Shown: positions 31,391 through 42,633 of the stretch, piece after piece | How positions within the stretch are numbered: position 1 is the first letter of the stretch | Layout: every line of letters starts with the position of its first letter | Notes under the pieces: model-generated | What the model saw: only the letters and a program-made list of their open reading frames with translations | Database searches by the model: none | Told to the model about the DNA's origin: nothing | Source of the DNA: Neofusicoccum parvum | Lineage: Eukaryota > Ascomycota > Dothideomycetes > Botryosphaeriales > Botryosphaeriaceae | Reading direction: 5' to 3' | DNA: 64,000 bases | NCBI GenBank assembly: GCA_020912385.1 | Contig: CP087218.1 | Coordinates: 558,001-622,000, forward strand | Program-made: the position numbers and the translations under genes

Positions 31391-32970
31391 CTAGACCTGC
31401 GACATGGCGAAGACGGCAAGTTCGCCGAGGATGTTCTGCACCGACACCTCGCCGGCGCCGGTCCAGTTGTCAATGTCCGCCTGCGTAAGGCTGGCAGGAG
31501 CCTCGGTGTTGTCGTCAAGGACGTGAAGAACGAAAGTGTCGTCATCCAAGACGGCAATGACGCTCATATAGGTGTCGAAGGGACGCTCGATGTAGTGAGA
31601 GTCGCCGCCGTTGAAGCCACTGTTGCCATGGAAAGTCGACTTCATGCGGCTGTTGCCAGGGTTCAGGACCTCAAGGAAGTCGAGCTCACCGCAGCCAGTA
31701 GCCTGGCAGTTGCAGCCATACTGGTCCGTCAAGATCTTGGCGTTGAGAGTCCAGATGGCCGGCATGTTGTCGGCGACGTACTTGCTGGCCATCTCATTGA
31801 CCGAGCAGTGGGTGCCCGAGTCAGGCGCCTGGAACTCGAAGAAGAAGGCCTTCTTAGCGCCACCAAAGCCGTCTATACAGGTTAGTAAATGGCCATTGTC
31901 TAGGGGTATAGTCAGAAACTTACGGAAAGCCTCATCGCCCTCCTTGAAGTACGCGCACTCAGTGCCAACGTCCTCGGAGCAAGGAGCGTCGGTCATGAGG
32001 ATCAACTCGTCGGCGTTCTCGAGATCGCCACCAAAGCAAGTGGAGTCGGCAGCCTGGGAATTGCTCGCCTGGCCAGCGAAAGCGAGGCTGTTTGTCCAGG
32101 CGGGGTGGCTCAAGAAGGTGACACCCTCGTGGATCTTCTCCTCAGAGTTGTAGTAGGAGATACGCTTCCAAGAGCCACTGGCGTCCGAGGTGTCGAGGCC
32201 AGAATCATCAGAGGCGGCGCTGGAAGTGGCCGCAGCAGCAGAGGTGCTGGAGGTGGTAGGAGCAACCTGGATGTTGATACCGATCATGCCCTCGCCGGTG
32301 TCAGCGCTGGAGCTGGTGCTAGGGCTGGGGCTGGCAGCGGCGCCAGCATCAGCAGCCGCAGTCGGGCCAGCATAGGTGTTGACCCAGCTGACAACTTGAC
32401 CGTTGATGGTAGCGACAACCATGTCACCAACGCCGCGCTTCTCGGCATCGGCCTTCTCTTGAGCAGCGCGCACTTCCTTCTGGTGCTCGTGGAAGTGCTG
32501 GTGGCCATGGCCGTGACGACGCTCGTGGGGGCTGGGGTGCGCATTGCGCTTCGCCTTCGCAGCCTTGCGCTCCTCAGTGCGCTTCTTGAGCTTGCTGGCC
32601 GAGGAGTCAGCGCTGTAAGCAGCAAACTGGCGCAGCTTCAGCGGGCCACGGAGGATGACACCGATCTGCGATCAAATGGTCAGTATGAAGCGCGATTGCG
32701 CAAGGCGAGGCAAGCGCATACCTCCTCATCGTAGGGCGCAAGAGGGCCACCGTAGGACTTGGAAGCCCAGGCGCAGGCGCCGGCGGTGTCGATGTTGGTG
32801 ACGGTCTCATACGAACCGTCGCCGCCGACACCAGTGTACTTGATGGTCTTGACGGCGGGCTCGCAGTAGGCGTTGCCGGACTCGTCGAAGACGTTGGTCT
32901 GGTCGGCGCAGCCGTTGGTCATGCCAAGCACACCAGAGGTGAGGGCACCGAGAGCGAGGATTTTCTTCAT
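31391..32970 (-). CDS. Tos1-like secreted cell-wall protein (DUF2403/DUF2401)
   Basis: Cell-wall protein of the TOS1 (target of SBF) family, thought to act on beta-glucan. Exons 32970-32722, 32665-31924 and 31872-31391 encode 490 aa. A signal peptide is clear (MKKILALGALTSGVLG). The N-terminal domain has 'TIKYTGVGGDGSYETVTNID' and, over the junction, 'APYDEEIGVILRGPLKLRQF'. Residues ~125-145 form a histidine-rich segment after AKAKR; KR sites at AKAKR and DAEKR may be Kex2 cleavage sites. A Ser/Thr/Ala-rich linker follows, then the TOS1 C-terminal domain with 'SYYNSEEKIHEGVTFLSH', 'CFGGDLENADELILMTDA' and GCNCQATGCGELDFLE. No GPI signal is seen at the end. Confidence 0.9.
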
Positions 32971-35900
32971 GTTGGCGTTGGACGGCGGGTGGAATGCAGA
33001 TTTGGTGGCCGAAAAAGGTAGGAAGATAGTCGCAAGATCGCCGCAGGCGTTGGTGGTGCTCGCTGCAAGAGCGCGCGAAGAGAGTGTTGTGGAATGAGTG
33101 ACTTGGTGAGAGCGAAGTGAAATGAGCGGAGTCGCAGCGACCGACGGACGAGCAGTTGGAGAGCAGGTGAGGCAGCGAAGAAGTGGGCGGCAGCCGAACG
33201 AATATATTCCCTTGTCCCGCGGATCGATTGCTGTGTTTCGCACGGCCCGAAGCAGCCTAGACGTCTGCGCTCGGCATTGATAAACCCTGCTTCCTTAAAT
33301 TAGAGATCGCCTTGGCACCAGGCACCGCCAGGTACGACCAGCAGGGCCAATCACGCACCCGCCGCTCCACCACCCCGCTGACCACCGCAAGGTTGCCTCG
33401 TTGTTGCGCGCGTGCGCTGCCGGCCACTCGCAGCCCGCATCTGCGCCGCTCGCCTGCCCGCTGCTGCACGGCGACGCGCGCTGTGCAAGCTGAACCCCCG
33501 CCAAGTGCCCAGCGCGCGGTGCTGGATCTCGCAGCGCGGCCGCCGGCTCAGGCATTTCTTGGAGTCTTGGACGCGCCCGTTTCGTTTTCGCGTTGCCCCC
33601 AAACTCTGGTCGTTGCGCTGAAACGCCGCCACAGGACTGACTTTTTGGCCTCAATTTCTGTGATGCCGCGTCACTCAGGGATACCAAGACGAGCTGCCGC
33701 CCGCTTGCGGCGAATATAATTGCTCTTGGCCGTCAGCGCTGACGCTCCAACTCGCGTGCTCGACTCCAACGCAGCCAGCACAGCCGAAAACGCCCAGCGA
33801 CCGCCGCCCGCCGCGCACGCTATGGAGCTGGACAATTTCACCCATCGCGAGCAATCTCCGGTGTGACAACTCGCGCGTGGGAGGTCGGCAGAATTCGATG
33901 CCTTCGCAAGCGCGCACGCGCCGATCCAAATCACCCGGCCAGCGTCGTAGCCGCGCCGCAAAGCAACACCAGCTACGCCTGATCGGGGAGGTCAGCCAGT
34001 TATCGTGGTAAGGCTGCTTGTTACACAGCGCTGACCGCGTCGTTCGTTCCACGCACCTGATGTCGAGCCATGGCCCGTGTTCATCTTCCCGAGCCCCACG
34101 CATTTCTCGCTCCGGCTGTGCCCCACGGAGCGCTCGGTGCTTGGTCCGCATGCGCAGCGGGTGCATGCGCCAGATGGGACGACCGCATTCGCGTTCCTGC
34201 GCCGGCTGCCATCTTACCGACCGGCGCATGCACACGCACCCGGCCTGCAGTGCCGCGCAAACATTCCGCAATAGGGCACGTCGAACGAAGGCAGGCGGTG
34301 TACCGTACTGCGCGAGATGTTTGCTGTATTGCAGTCAGCGGTGCGATCGACTATGCAGTCGAACTGAATTGGATGTGAGACTGTTGCAGAGTTGCAACAG
34401 AAAGATGTACGGCAGGAGTAAATCGTGGCATGTAAAACAGCTCGGCCGTTAGTGGTCAGCCTAAGGCATGGACCAGGATGCTTGTCGCGGGGTGGCCCTA
34501 CCTTCAATCAATTCAACGTTGCAGGCGTATCATCCGTCAGACACGACCGCATTGGACAGCCGCATCCATACTTGACCACAGATTCTGGCTGCAGCCAAGC
34601 GTGATACAGCTGGTTGAAGACGGTATAAGGATGGTGTAGCAGTGCTGCGCTGGCCTCATGTGCGATGACGAAAACTCAAATTAAAAATGCATTCTTATCT
34701 CTATCTTGAACTGCATGTAACACGAGAGGGAAAAGAAAACGGCAAGCCGCATAAAAGAAGTAGAAGAACATGCTCACCGTCTGGGAGGTGCTCGATTGCT
34801 TGATTCTTGTGAGGTGGGGCTTATGATGAACACAGGGATCATGCATAACAACACAGAGCACCGATAGCCTGCTGTCCATCGCAATGATTGCTGTGACTTC
34901 CGGCCAGCACACACCACCGAACTTGGCAACGACTAAGAGATCGCCATGTGGCATGGCTTTTTAGTCCTGTTGGCAATATAGTCTCCACACCTTACCTACC
35001 AGAGAAGCATAGCTACTCTTGTGTGAGAGAGCCAGTATCTCCGAAAGAATGCGACATCGGCGGACGCACTTAATCAATCGAACGAGGATATCTTCCGCTT
35101 TGGAAAGGATGTGCCCTAGTGGTATGCAAACCTCAGGCACTTAGATGCAAGCAAGGCCTGTAGGCAGAACCCGAAGCTGAAGGATCCAACCGCAGGAGTT
35201 CGCCACATCGGAACCTGAAACTCAAGCGGCGGTTGGCTCACGCCGACGACACCTCCATAGAGAATATCCTGCAGCTTCGTTGGGGGGCCAAATCCCAGCT
35301 GAACCTAAATATACCACCAACGCGCGAACCCTTCCCACGTCGGGTGAATGTAGCAATTTCATGTAGGCTATCGGAGAGAATCTGCATTGCGGATGATTAG
35401 CGAGTTGCGAAAAGCGCAGTCAAACGAAATGTGTATGCATAAGTGCTGGGTCAGAAGTCCGTTGCGATCATCCAGGACTAACACGCGTAGCGTGTGCCCC
35501 GTCTATCAAGAGGTGCCAAAATAAAACAAATGTGTTCGTTCATCACTCGAGCGAATTTGAGGAGGAGGGAGGAAATATTCAAGGCTTACCTGCGACGTTG
35601 TAAAGTCCTGAAGACTGCGAAAGCCTGTCAACGTCCGATTCACAGGACCACCTCCAAGATCAGCATCGCTTATGCTCCAGGCCCAAGGTATGCTTGCGCA
35701 AACATGATGCGCATCACTTGCGGAGACGCCCTTGAGGCGGAAGGGCGTGACAGGATATGTGAGGGTGAAGAAAGAGCCGCAGAGTAGCGAAGACGATGAT
35801 TTGAAGGATGTGAGGTGTGCGCACGGACGTTGTCGGAGGAAAAAACAAGCGAGCGCCGGCACACAACACCCAAGATTTTGCCGACTTCACGCAAACCTTC

Positions 35901-35982
35901 CACCCACAGCGACGACAGCGACGACAGCCACTACTACCCACGACCATTTCTCCAAGGACAGCCGTCTTCCAACACCGTCAAA
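32971..35982. other. Intergenic, about 3.0 kb
   Basis: The left 1.4 kb is GC-rich with many chance ORFs on both strands; the right part is AT-richer with frequent stops. No protein family, tRNA or repeat element could be recognised. It contains the Tos1-like promoter on the left and the ribosomal-protein promoter on the right, where the 70 bases before 35983 hold CGACAG/CGACGACAG repeats and pyrimidine runs. Confidence 0.45.
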
Positions 35983-37279
35983 ATGGGTCGTCTTCACTCC
36001 AACGGCAAGGTACGGCATTGCAATCAGCGCAGCAGGGCGAGGAAACACCGGCGACCCGCCGCGGACACACCCGCACCGCTGCGCAAACCGTCTGGGAAAA
36101 ATTCACTGCTAACATCTTTGCTAGGGTATCGCCAGCTCGGCCATCCCTTTCTCCCGCACCGCTCCCGCGTGGCTCAAGACCACCCCCGACCAGGTCGTTG
36201 ACCAGATCTGCAAGCTCGCTAAGTTCGTCTCCTCCGAAACGATTTGCAGGAAGGCAGAAGTGGGTTGGGACTCTGTGAAGGCCATGGGCGTGCATTGCGT
36301 GGGTTATCGGGCTATTGAGGAATCTATTCGGAGTCAAGATCGCACCAGCGTGGGAAGTCTCGGTCGACGCCGGCTCTGGGACGGACCTTCGCTGCAGGTC
36401 CGATTCTTCTCTTTGCGTTCGCGCCTCTATCTCGACGGCCGCGTCAGTTGGTATGCTTGTACCACAAGACGCGTCACCGTACGAGGCGAACGCAAAGGTG
36501 GAATGCGGAGCCTATCTCCGGATGCATGGAAGAGGAGATGCGGGGACAGATTGCTTAGATTTCCTCGGCATCGCGCGCCCTAGTCCTCCGCAAGCCTGGA
36601 TCCTCAGCATTGCCACTGCAAAACAGCACTATTTCATTGGAACGGTTCACTGACATTGCGTCAACAGGAAGGGTGCTACCCCCTCGCAGATCGGTGTTGT
36701 CCTGAGGGACAGCCACGGTGTTGCCCAGGTCAAGGTTGTCACCGGTACGTATTTATCACTTTGCTCTCCCTTCACAGTTTGACCCTCCCGCTGACACTCA
36801 TCACAGGCAACAAGATCCTCCGTATCCTCAAGTCCAACGGTCAGTTGATATCCGTCTGAGGCACACATTAGCACTGTAGTTGCATGCCCACAGGAGGTAA
36901 AGCTCTATGGGCATACAATTCGGTGTGATGGTTGCATCAAACAGACAAACAAATATGCCTCTGATTGGTCTCAATGGCTGACAGAGTGATTCTTAATAGG
37001 TCTCGCTCCTGAGATTCCTGAGGATCTTTACTTGTAAGTCCAATACTCCCAACTACCTCTCTCAAATATTGGTGGGCTAACATTACGTCCAGCCTCATCC
37101 GCAAGGCTGTCTCCGTCCGCAAGCACCTCGAGAGGAACCGCAAGGACAAGGACTCCAAGTTCCGCCTCATTCTGATCGAGTCCCGTATCCACCGTCTTTC
37201 TCGCTACTACAAGACCGTCGGTGTCCTTCCCCCGACCTGGAAGTACGAGAGCGCCACCGCCTCCACTCTCGTCGCTTAA
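35983..37279 (+). CDS. RPS13: 40S ribosomal protein S13 (uS15)
   Basis: Small-subunit ribosomal protein binding 18S rRNA. Six exons: 35983-36009, 36125-36222, 36668-36744, 36807-36839, 37000-37033 and 37093-37279, giving exactly 151 aa, the family length. The start [20 protein letters not shown] and the end '[13 protein letters not shown]' are the expected termini; '[20 protein letters not shown]' and [11 protein letters not shown] form the conserved C-terminal helices. Exons 4 and 5 are only 33 and 34 nt. Intron 2 is 445 nt, by far the longest in this window, and intron 4 is 160 nt; no C/D box pair for a snoRNA was seen in them. High intron number is typical of fungal ribosomal protein genes. 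Confidence 0.97.
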
Positions 37280-37934
37280 GCGGTCGGCAGTATGTGGCGC
37301 GGTTGGCGTGGCTGATTGGGGAATTATGTGGGTTCATACGTGAACGGCAAGGTCATCCGGCGGCGTTAAAGCGGCTGCCCCACATCGGGAGGAAAAATGG
37401 CTGTCAAAAATGGCTTCGGATTAGCGGTTAACGTCAAGTTCGTCTGAAAAACGGCGATCAATGGGAACAACTTCCTATGCCCTCAAGTACTGTGCTGTGA
37501 ATTGATCATGAATTAATGCCCTTGAATACGTTATGCGGACTGTATGCGTGCAGTGAGGGATGATCTTAACCATAGTATGTAAGGCCGGCAAGTCGTCATG
37601 ACTTTAATGTCATCATGCCGATCGGTTCACGTCAACGACCGCAACCCTGCGAAATAACAACCTTCTCAGACATGCCCGTATGATATTGCAAGATCAGGCC
37701 TGTAGATTGCATTGCCCCCATATCCCAATTGATTGCTTTTCAACGCCGCCCGCTATGCAAACTCCTTCATCCCAGGGTATTTCTTTGTGCCCTCTTCAGC
37801 CATGCCATTTTTGTAGCCAGATTTTTGATGTTTCCCACGCCTAACGCCCCGCAGCCAGCCGGCCAACCAGCAAGAAACCCGCGCCAGCAGTTCGACCGCC
37901 CTCCTTGTTTCCGTGTCCGCCGCGCGAGCCCCCT
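37280..37934. other. Intergenic between convergent RPS13 and SDC1
   Basis: 655 bases holding two 3' flanks. No ORF or RNA recognised. Confidence 0.5.
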
Positions 37935-38740
37935 TCAATCCCGCTCGTGCTCCCTGCTCTTCTCGGCCAGGAAATCCGACAGCCACTTCAACGGCTTCTC
38001 CGGCCTGCGTTCCCCGGTAAGTCAGCATCGCGCGTTTCTCCCCGCAAAAAAAAAAAAAAAAAGGGAAACCCTCAACCGAGCCAACGGGTAAAGGTAAAAG
38101 GGAAAGGCAAGAAACTCACTCCAACAGCGCGACCCGCTTCATCCCCTCCAGCAGGTGCGGCGTCACGTTCTGGTTCAGGTACACCCGCGTCGCGCTGCCG
38201 TGCGGGTTCGGCTGCGTCGGCAGCTCCTGGCGCTGCTGTTGCTGCTGCTGCGCGTTGGGTGTGGAGGCGCCGGCTGGGCGCGGCGAGCCGGTGCGCGGGG
38301 CCATGGCGGGAAGCGGTGCGGCTGCGCCGGCGGTGGTGGGTGGAGGCGTCGAGGTGCTGGCGATGGCGGGCGGGGTTGCGTCGCCGGGGGTGTCTGCTGC
38401 GGTGGGCGGAGGGGCGGCGATGCCGGCGGTGGGGGTGGCGGCGGTGGTTTGGGGGAGGGGCGTGGCCTGTTGTTGTCGTGGGCTGGTCAGCGGAGGCGCG
38501 GTGTGGTGTGGTGTGAGGCTGAGGGCGGCGGCGGTGGGCGAAGAGGTGGGAGCGCAGGGAAGAGAGCGGGTAGATGGGCGAGGCGTGAGGTGGAGGGAGA
38601 GGGCGTACATCAGCAGGCATCTCCTCCTTCATCTCGACATCCACGTTGCCATTCGTGGTGCCGTTGGTCACGGCGGCGGCATCGTGCTGCGGGGTTTGCG
38701 CATCGCCGTCGGGGAGAGGAGCGGCGCTGGGATCAGCCAT
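37935..38740 (-). CDS. SDC1: COMPASS complex subunit Sdc1 (Dpy-30 domain)
   Basis: Subunit of the Set1/COMPASS histone H3K4 methyltransferase; the Dpy-30 domain dimerises and binds Bre2/Ash2. Exons 38740-38609, 38466-38120 and 38004-37935 encode 182 aa. The first ~135 residues are Ala/Pro/Thr/Gln-rich and disordered, with a QQQQQQ run. The Dpy-30 domain, at the C-terminal end, is interrupted by the last intron: 'TRVYLNQNVTPHLLEGMKRV' then ALLEPEKPLKWLSDFLAEKS. The family pattern 'YL...V.P.LL.GM..LA...P..P...L..FL' is complete. The last intron contains a 17-T run (38062-38046), a likely site of length variation. The protein ends eight codons after the domain. Confidence 0.93.
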
Positions 38741-38965
38741 GGTGCAATTGGCGGTGCGAAGTCCTTGATAACAGATGTGCTAAGCAGAAGGCGGCGTGGA
38801 AGAGGCAATGGGAAGAAGTGCGCGTGCTTGCCGAGCTGGAGTCGAGGTCGAGTCGCGCGTTCGTTTGCGCGCGGCCAGGCGAGCTGCGCGAATCCTTGTC
38901 AGAGCTCCAATGTCTGGCAAATCTTCGGCACGCCGCTGCACTGCAACTCTTCCACGCCCACCAAT

Positions 38966-39160
38966 CTAGAACTTCAGAAACTGGATACTGTTCCCACAGT
39001 AAGTCGCAAGTGAACTGGACCATTTCATCTCCGGAGCCATGGCATACGTACAGATCACCTCTCGAATCTCGCGCGGTAGACCGAGGAACCGGAACGGCGG
39101 GTTTTGGTAGCCCTTCGACGAACCTTCCGTGATCTTGACCCGAGAACGCGTCAGATCCAT
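38966..39160 (-). pseudogene. Truncated copy of the neighbouring LPREIR-family gene
   Basis: From the ATG at 39160 (MDLTRSRVKITEGSSKGYQN) the frame holds 64 codons. It includes FRFLGLPREIREVICTYAMA, closely matching the start of both repeats in the adjacent gene ('FPLLKLPREIRDEIYAYAM' and 'IPFLKFPRNIRDMIYTYAM'), then stops. The rest of the domain ('LTPGLL..N...Y.E...LLYG') is missing. The frame is open upstream to an ATG at 39466, but that part has no family likeness. It looks like the 5' remnant of a tandem copy; a very short functional protein cannot be excluded. Confidence 0.55.
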
Positions 39161-39624
39161 GATCTTTTTTGCTCTGAGCAGCCTTGAACCCACTTTCCTG
39201 AGCACTGATAGCGGAGACTGCAACTCCAGCTTGATAACGTGCCGTCTTCGTGCTTCTGCTGCTTCTGGATATGGCTGAGCCTGCAGGAAAAGTGGAGAAG
39301 ACCGCGTCTGTTGAAGAGGGGTGATGCTGCCTGAGGTTGCTGCGTGATTGTTTAGGTAGGTGCATGGACATTGCTGTGGAAGGAAGCGTGGGAGGGTCGC
39401 CACTTGTACCGCAACACCGGATTCGACAAGCGGACAGCATATAGCCACTAAAGTTTCATTTCCCATTTGTATGAATGTTTCAAGTGTGTATGTCTCAGCT
39501 ACACCCTCTTTCTTCCAGATGGTTTCTTCAGCTCCATACCTTCCCGTATCTAAATCGCTCTTTTTAATCCGAATGAATCTTTCAGCTCCCCATGCCCCAG
39601 AATGTACCTACTCTATCCCATTCC
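39161..39624. other. Intergenic between the truncated copy and the duplicated gene
   Basis: 464 bases containing the upstream region of the truncated copy (frame open to 39466, no family motif) and the 3' flank of the gene at 39625. Nothing else recognised. Confidence 0.4.
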
Positions 39625-41524
39625 TCACTTGAAGAGCTTTTTCAGCTCCTCTTTGAACATTCTACACCAATCCTCATGGCCTTGGCTGTCCCCGGGACTC
39701 CATGTAGGTCTAATCCGTTCAATCGCAGCGGACCTGCCGCCCTCACGTAGGGCACCGACGCCCTCAATCCAATGGCCAGCTCTCTCGAAAAACGTTTTTG
39801 CTGCGCTTTTCGGACATCCGTCATAAGCCTCTTCGTCCATTTCGTTTATTTCTTTGACATCTAGCCGCAACTCTTCAAGGTTGAGGAGCTTGTAAAGGAC
39901 GGTACGGTTCTTGGGATATGCGCCGATGTCCATTTTGCGGAGATGTACGTGAGAGTTCCCAATGCATTCAAGGAAAGCCTCCAAATCTTCATAGTTGGGG
40001 CTGAATAGGCGCAGCCCATAGAGCAACTGAACAGACTCCCAGTAGACCTGATGATTGACTCGGAGAAGCCCTGGTGTGAGACTTTCACTAAGTTTATGAC
40101 AGGCGTGGTAAAAGGCATGATTCTGTCCCTCTAGGCAATCACAGCCAAGATCTCGTGTCAAGCGGCCGGTTACCCTATCCTTGCCAATGTATAGCTCGTC
40201 TGACCCGCCTCTTTTAGTAGCCCAATGACCCTGGTATTCCATGGCATAGGTGTATATCATGTCTCGAATGTTGCGGGGAAATTTCAGGAAAGGTATGACG
40301 ACACCTGATCGGCTCACAATGATTCTTTTGAGCTCATTCCTGAACTCCTCCATCCACTGGCATGATATGCCATTGCGGATGACATCTTCTCCGGGGCATT
40401 CGGATGAACAGCTCTTAGGACAGTCTGCCTCGACATACTTCAGAGCGCAGAGCTGGTCTTTGTCCTCCTGTGTAGAAGCTACACCACTGATCCAGCGGAA
40501 AGCTTTATCGAAAAACAGTCTTACTGCTTTGGCCGGAATCAATACCCGTTCATCGTCCAGGTCACAAGGTGAGCCGACAGAGAGGCGCCATAGGTGAACG
40601 AAACTTTCCAGGTGCTTACAACTGTCTGGCTTCTCCCAAAAATGTTCCAAGCGCAGGTTGCGGATGTATTTGCTGGAGTTACCAACTTGCTGTAGAAACG
40701 CTGAGAATGAATCATGGTCGGGGCTGAAGATCTGGAAACAGTTCCTCCCATAGAGGACTGGCAGAGCCTCTTGATGGATTTGCTTGTTGGTGAGAAGTAG
40801 GCCAGGTGTGACGCTTTCATGGTGCACAACTATATCCCTCATGCGTCTGGAAAACCGCCAGTGTGATTTCAAGGTGGCGCGGCGGCAGCGAGGCGGATTG
40901 GTCATTTGTTCGAATTGAATGCACCCATTACTCAAAGGATCCTGCTCGAGTCTTGGGTGTTTGAAGACATTCGGAGTCATAGCGTATGCGTATATCTCAT
41001 CTCTGATCTCGCGAGGTAGCTTGAGCAAAGGAAAGGGCACTTTTGGCTTGATGATGATGACCTGACAGCCGCTCATTGGGCCATCTATGAGAGTAGTCTG
41101 AAGAAAATCAGTCAAGGGCTCCATGTGCGAAACCAATGACGGTGAAGATACATACCGTATTAAGAACCTCGAACGGAAACTGCGACTTCAGTTTTATGTA
41201 CTGTCTGAACATCCCATCCAGCGTGTTCTGCAGCGACTACGTCAGCACACCAGCTCCGAGGGAATGCGCTGAGTAGTGCAATACCTGTGCTGGCGGAAGG
41301 CCGATGTCGGTGTAACATTCGACATGGGTCGGCCGTCCGCCTCCCTGCCATATGCCGTAATCCATGTCTCCATGTCGGTGGTCCTACGTGGTGAGGTGCC
41401 GTCAGTAAAAAGGCGCATTTTGACTGCGGTGAGTGAAACTCACGTTAGGGTCTGGAGCGTCGGAATCATGACTGGAGTCGCCAGTGCCACTGAGCGGAGG
41501 CTCATCAAACCCCGTGGAGGGCAT
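39625..41524 (-). CDS. LPREIR-family (F-box/2EXR-like) protein with internal tandem duplication
   Basis: Exons 41524-41444, 41383-41285, 41227-41156 and 41097-39625, all in phase 0, give 574 aa. The last exon carries two copies of one ~230-residue module. Copy 1: 'FPLLKLPREIRDEIYAYAM', VTPGLLLTNKQIHQEALPVL, 'FSPDHDSFSAFLQQVGNSS', 'FFDKAFRWISGV'. Copy 2: 'IPFLKFPRNIRDMIYTYAM', 'LTPGLLRVNHQVYWESVQLL', 'FSPNYEDLEAFLECIGNSH', 'FFERAGHWIEGV'. This layout is typical of a large fungal family of unknown function whose N-terminal motif resembles F-box/2EXR. The first three exons (MPSTGFDEPPLSGTGDSSHD start; 'GLPPAQNTLDGMFRQYIKLK') have no likeness to the family and could belong to a separate small transcript. 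Confidence 0.75.
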
Positions 41525-42633
41525 GTTGCGGGTTGTACAGGTGCTGCGCGTGTGAGGCGCGGTCGAGCGCTCAGCGCATTTGAAGCTGGGCTGGTGTGGA
41601 GAAGTGTCGGAGGGCGAGGGGCGGCGGAGCGAAGGTACAGCAGAGCCTGCGAAGAGGCACGGAAGGTGCGGCAGTCGGGCGCACGGTCAGTTGGAAATGT
41701 GTTGCGGAACTTTGGTGAAGTGCTGGGAAAGACGAAGGTCTGGCAACGAAGCGATGGTGGACCCTGAGAGCGCCTGCCACCCCAAGTCCTCCATCCACTT
41801 CGGCATTTAGCCTACCCCGTGACCAGCATAGGCAAAGCTCCATGTATGCAAGGCATGAACCTCTAGAATCTTTTACTGGCGTGGGAGAACCCCGTCGAAA
41901 CTGTCAATTTTATACGCAAGCATCTGACGGACCGTTGCTTGTGTCAAGAGACCCGGAACCACATAACGCACTCACTCTCAAAGCCCTTCCAGTGCAGCGT
42001 AGAGGGATTGCTCCAGCCATTAAAGACCCACGGCTGCTCCCTCGAATGAGATGTGCTTGAATTCCCTGTTGAAGCTTTCGGTAGTGTAGCCGTGCTGCTC
42101 TTTTGCGCTGGTTCTTTCGGACTACCACACCCCGCTCTGCATGTTAGTTGAGTCTGGCTTGGAATACGCATATCAGCAATATCTAAAAAAAAATGCGTAT
42201 AGTCAAGGGTGAAACTGAGAACAACCACAAGCATTTGAAGAGCATGTAGAGCATTCTTACATCCATGGCATGAAGCTTGGAGGGTTTCTCTAGCAAAAAC
42301 GGGAAGAAATTGGTAGGAAGGCGGGACAACGAAGGGCCAGTTGATTGGTTGCCATCGCCGTTCCCTACTTTGATTCCACGATGGAAGCCACAGTCGAGTT
42401 GCGCAACAAAAGCGAAAGAAGAGAAAGATATCAGCGGAGTGCAGCGATAACGACGAGCATCCATTATCTCTCATCTGACCAAAGCAGTTCCTCAAAATCA
42501 TCAAAGACCAGAGACCAAGGGCAAAAAAGAAAAATTCTGGCCAACAAACCCAGCCCAGCCAGTGGTATCACATCTTTCCCAATCGCCCAGCCCAACCCAT
42601 CCCAGCCAATCCCAACTCCAAACCGCACCCCAT
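41525..42633. other. Intergenic, about 1.1 kb
   Basis: Holds the promoter of the 39625-41524 gene and the 3' flank of the DUF3602 gene. Minus-strand frames of 90-186 codons exist (41571-41843, 41944-42504) but show no motif or codon bias. Nothing supportable. Confidence 0.4.

Noticed and set aside
32105..32734. 209-codon plus-strand frame rich in Ala/Gly/Ser
   Set aside because: Antisense to the Ser/Ala-rich linker of the Tos1-like gene.
36223..36999. Possible C/D snoRNA in the RPS13 introns
   Set aside because: No RTGATGA box paired with a downstream CTGA at suitable distance was found in introns 2-4.
41571..41843. 90-codon minus-strand ATG frame upstream of the LPREIR gene
   Set aside because: It runs through promoter sequence, has no motif and is not in frame with the first exon of the gene.
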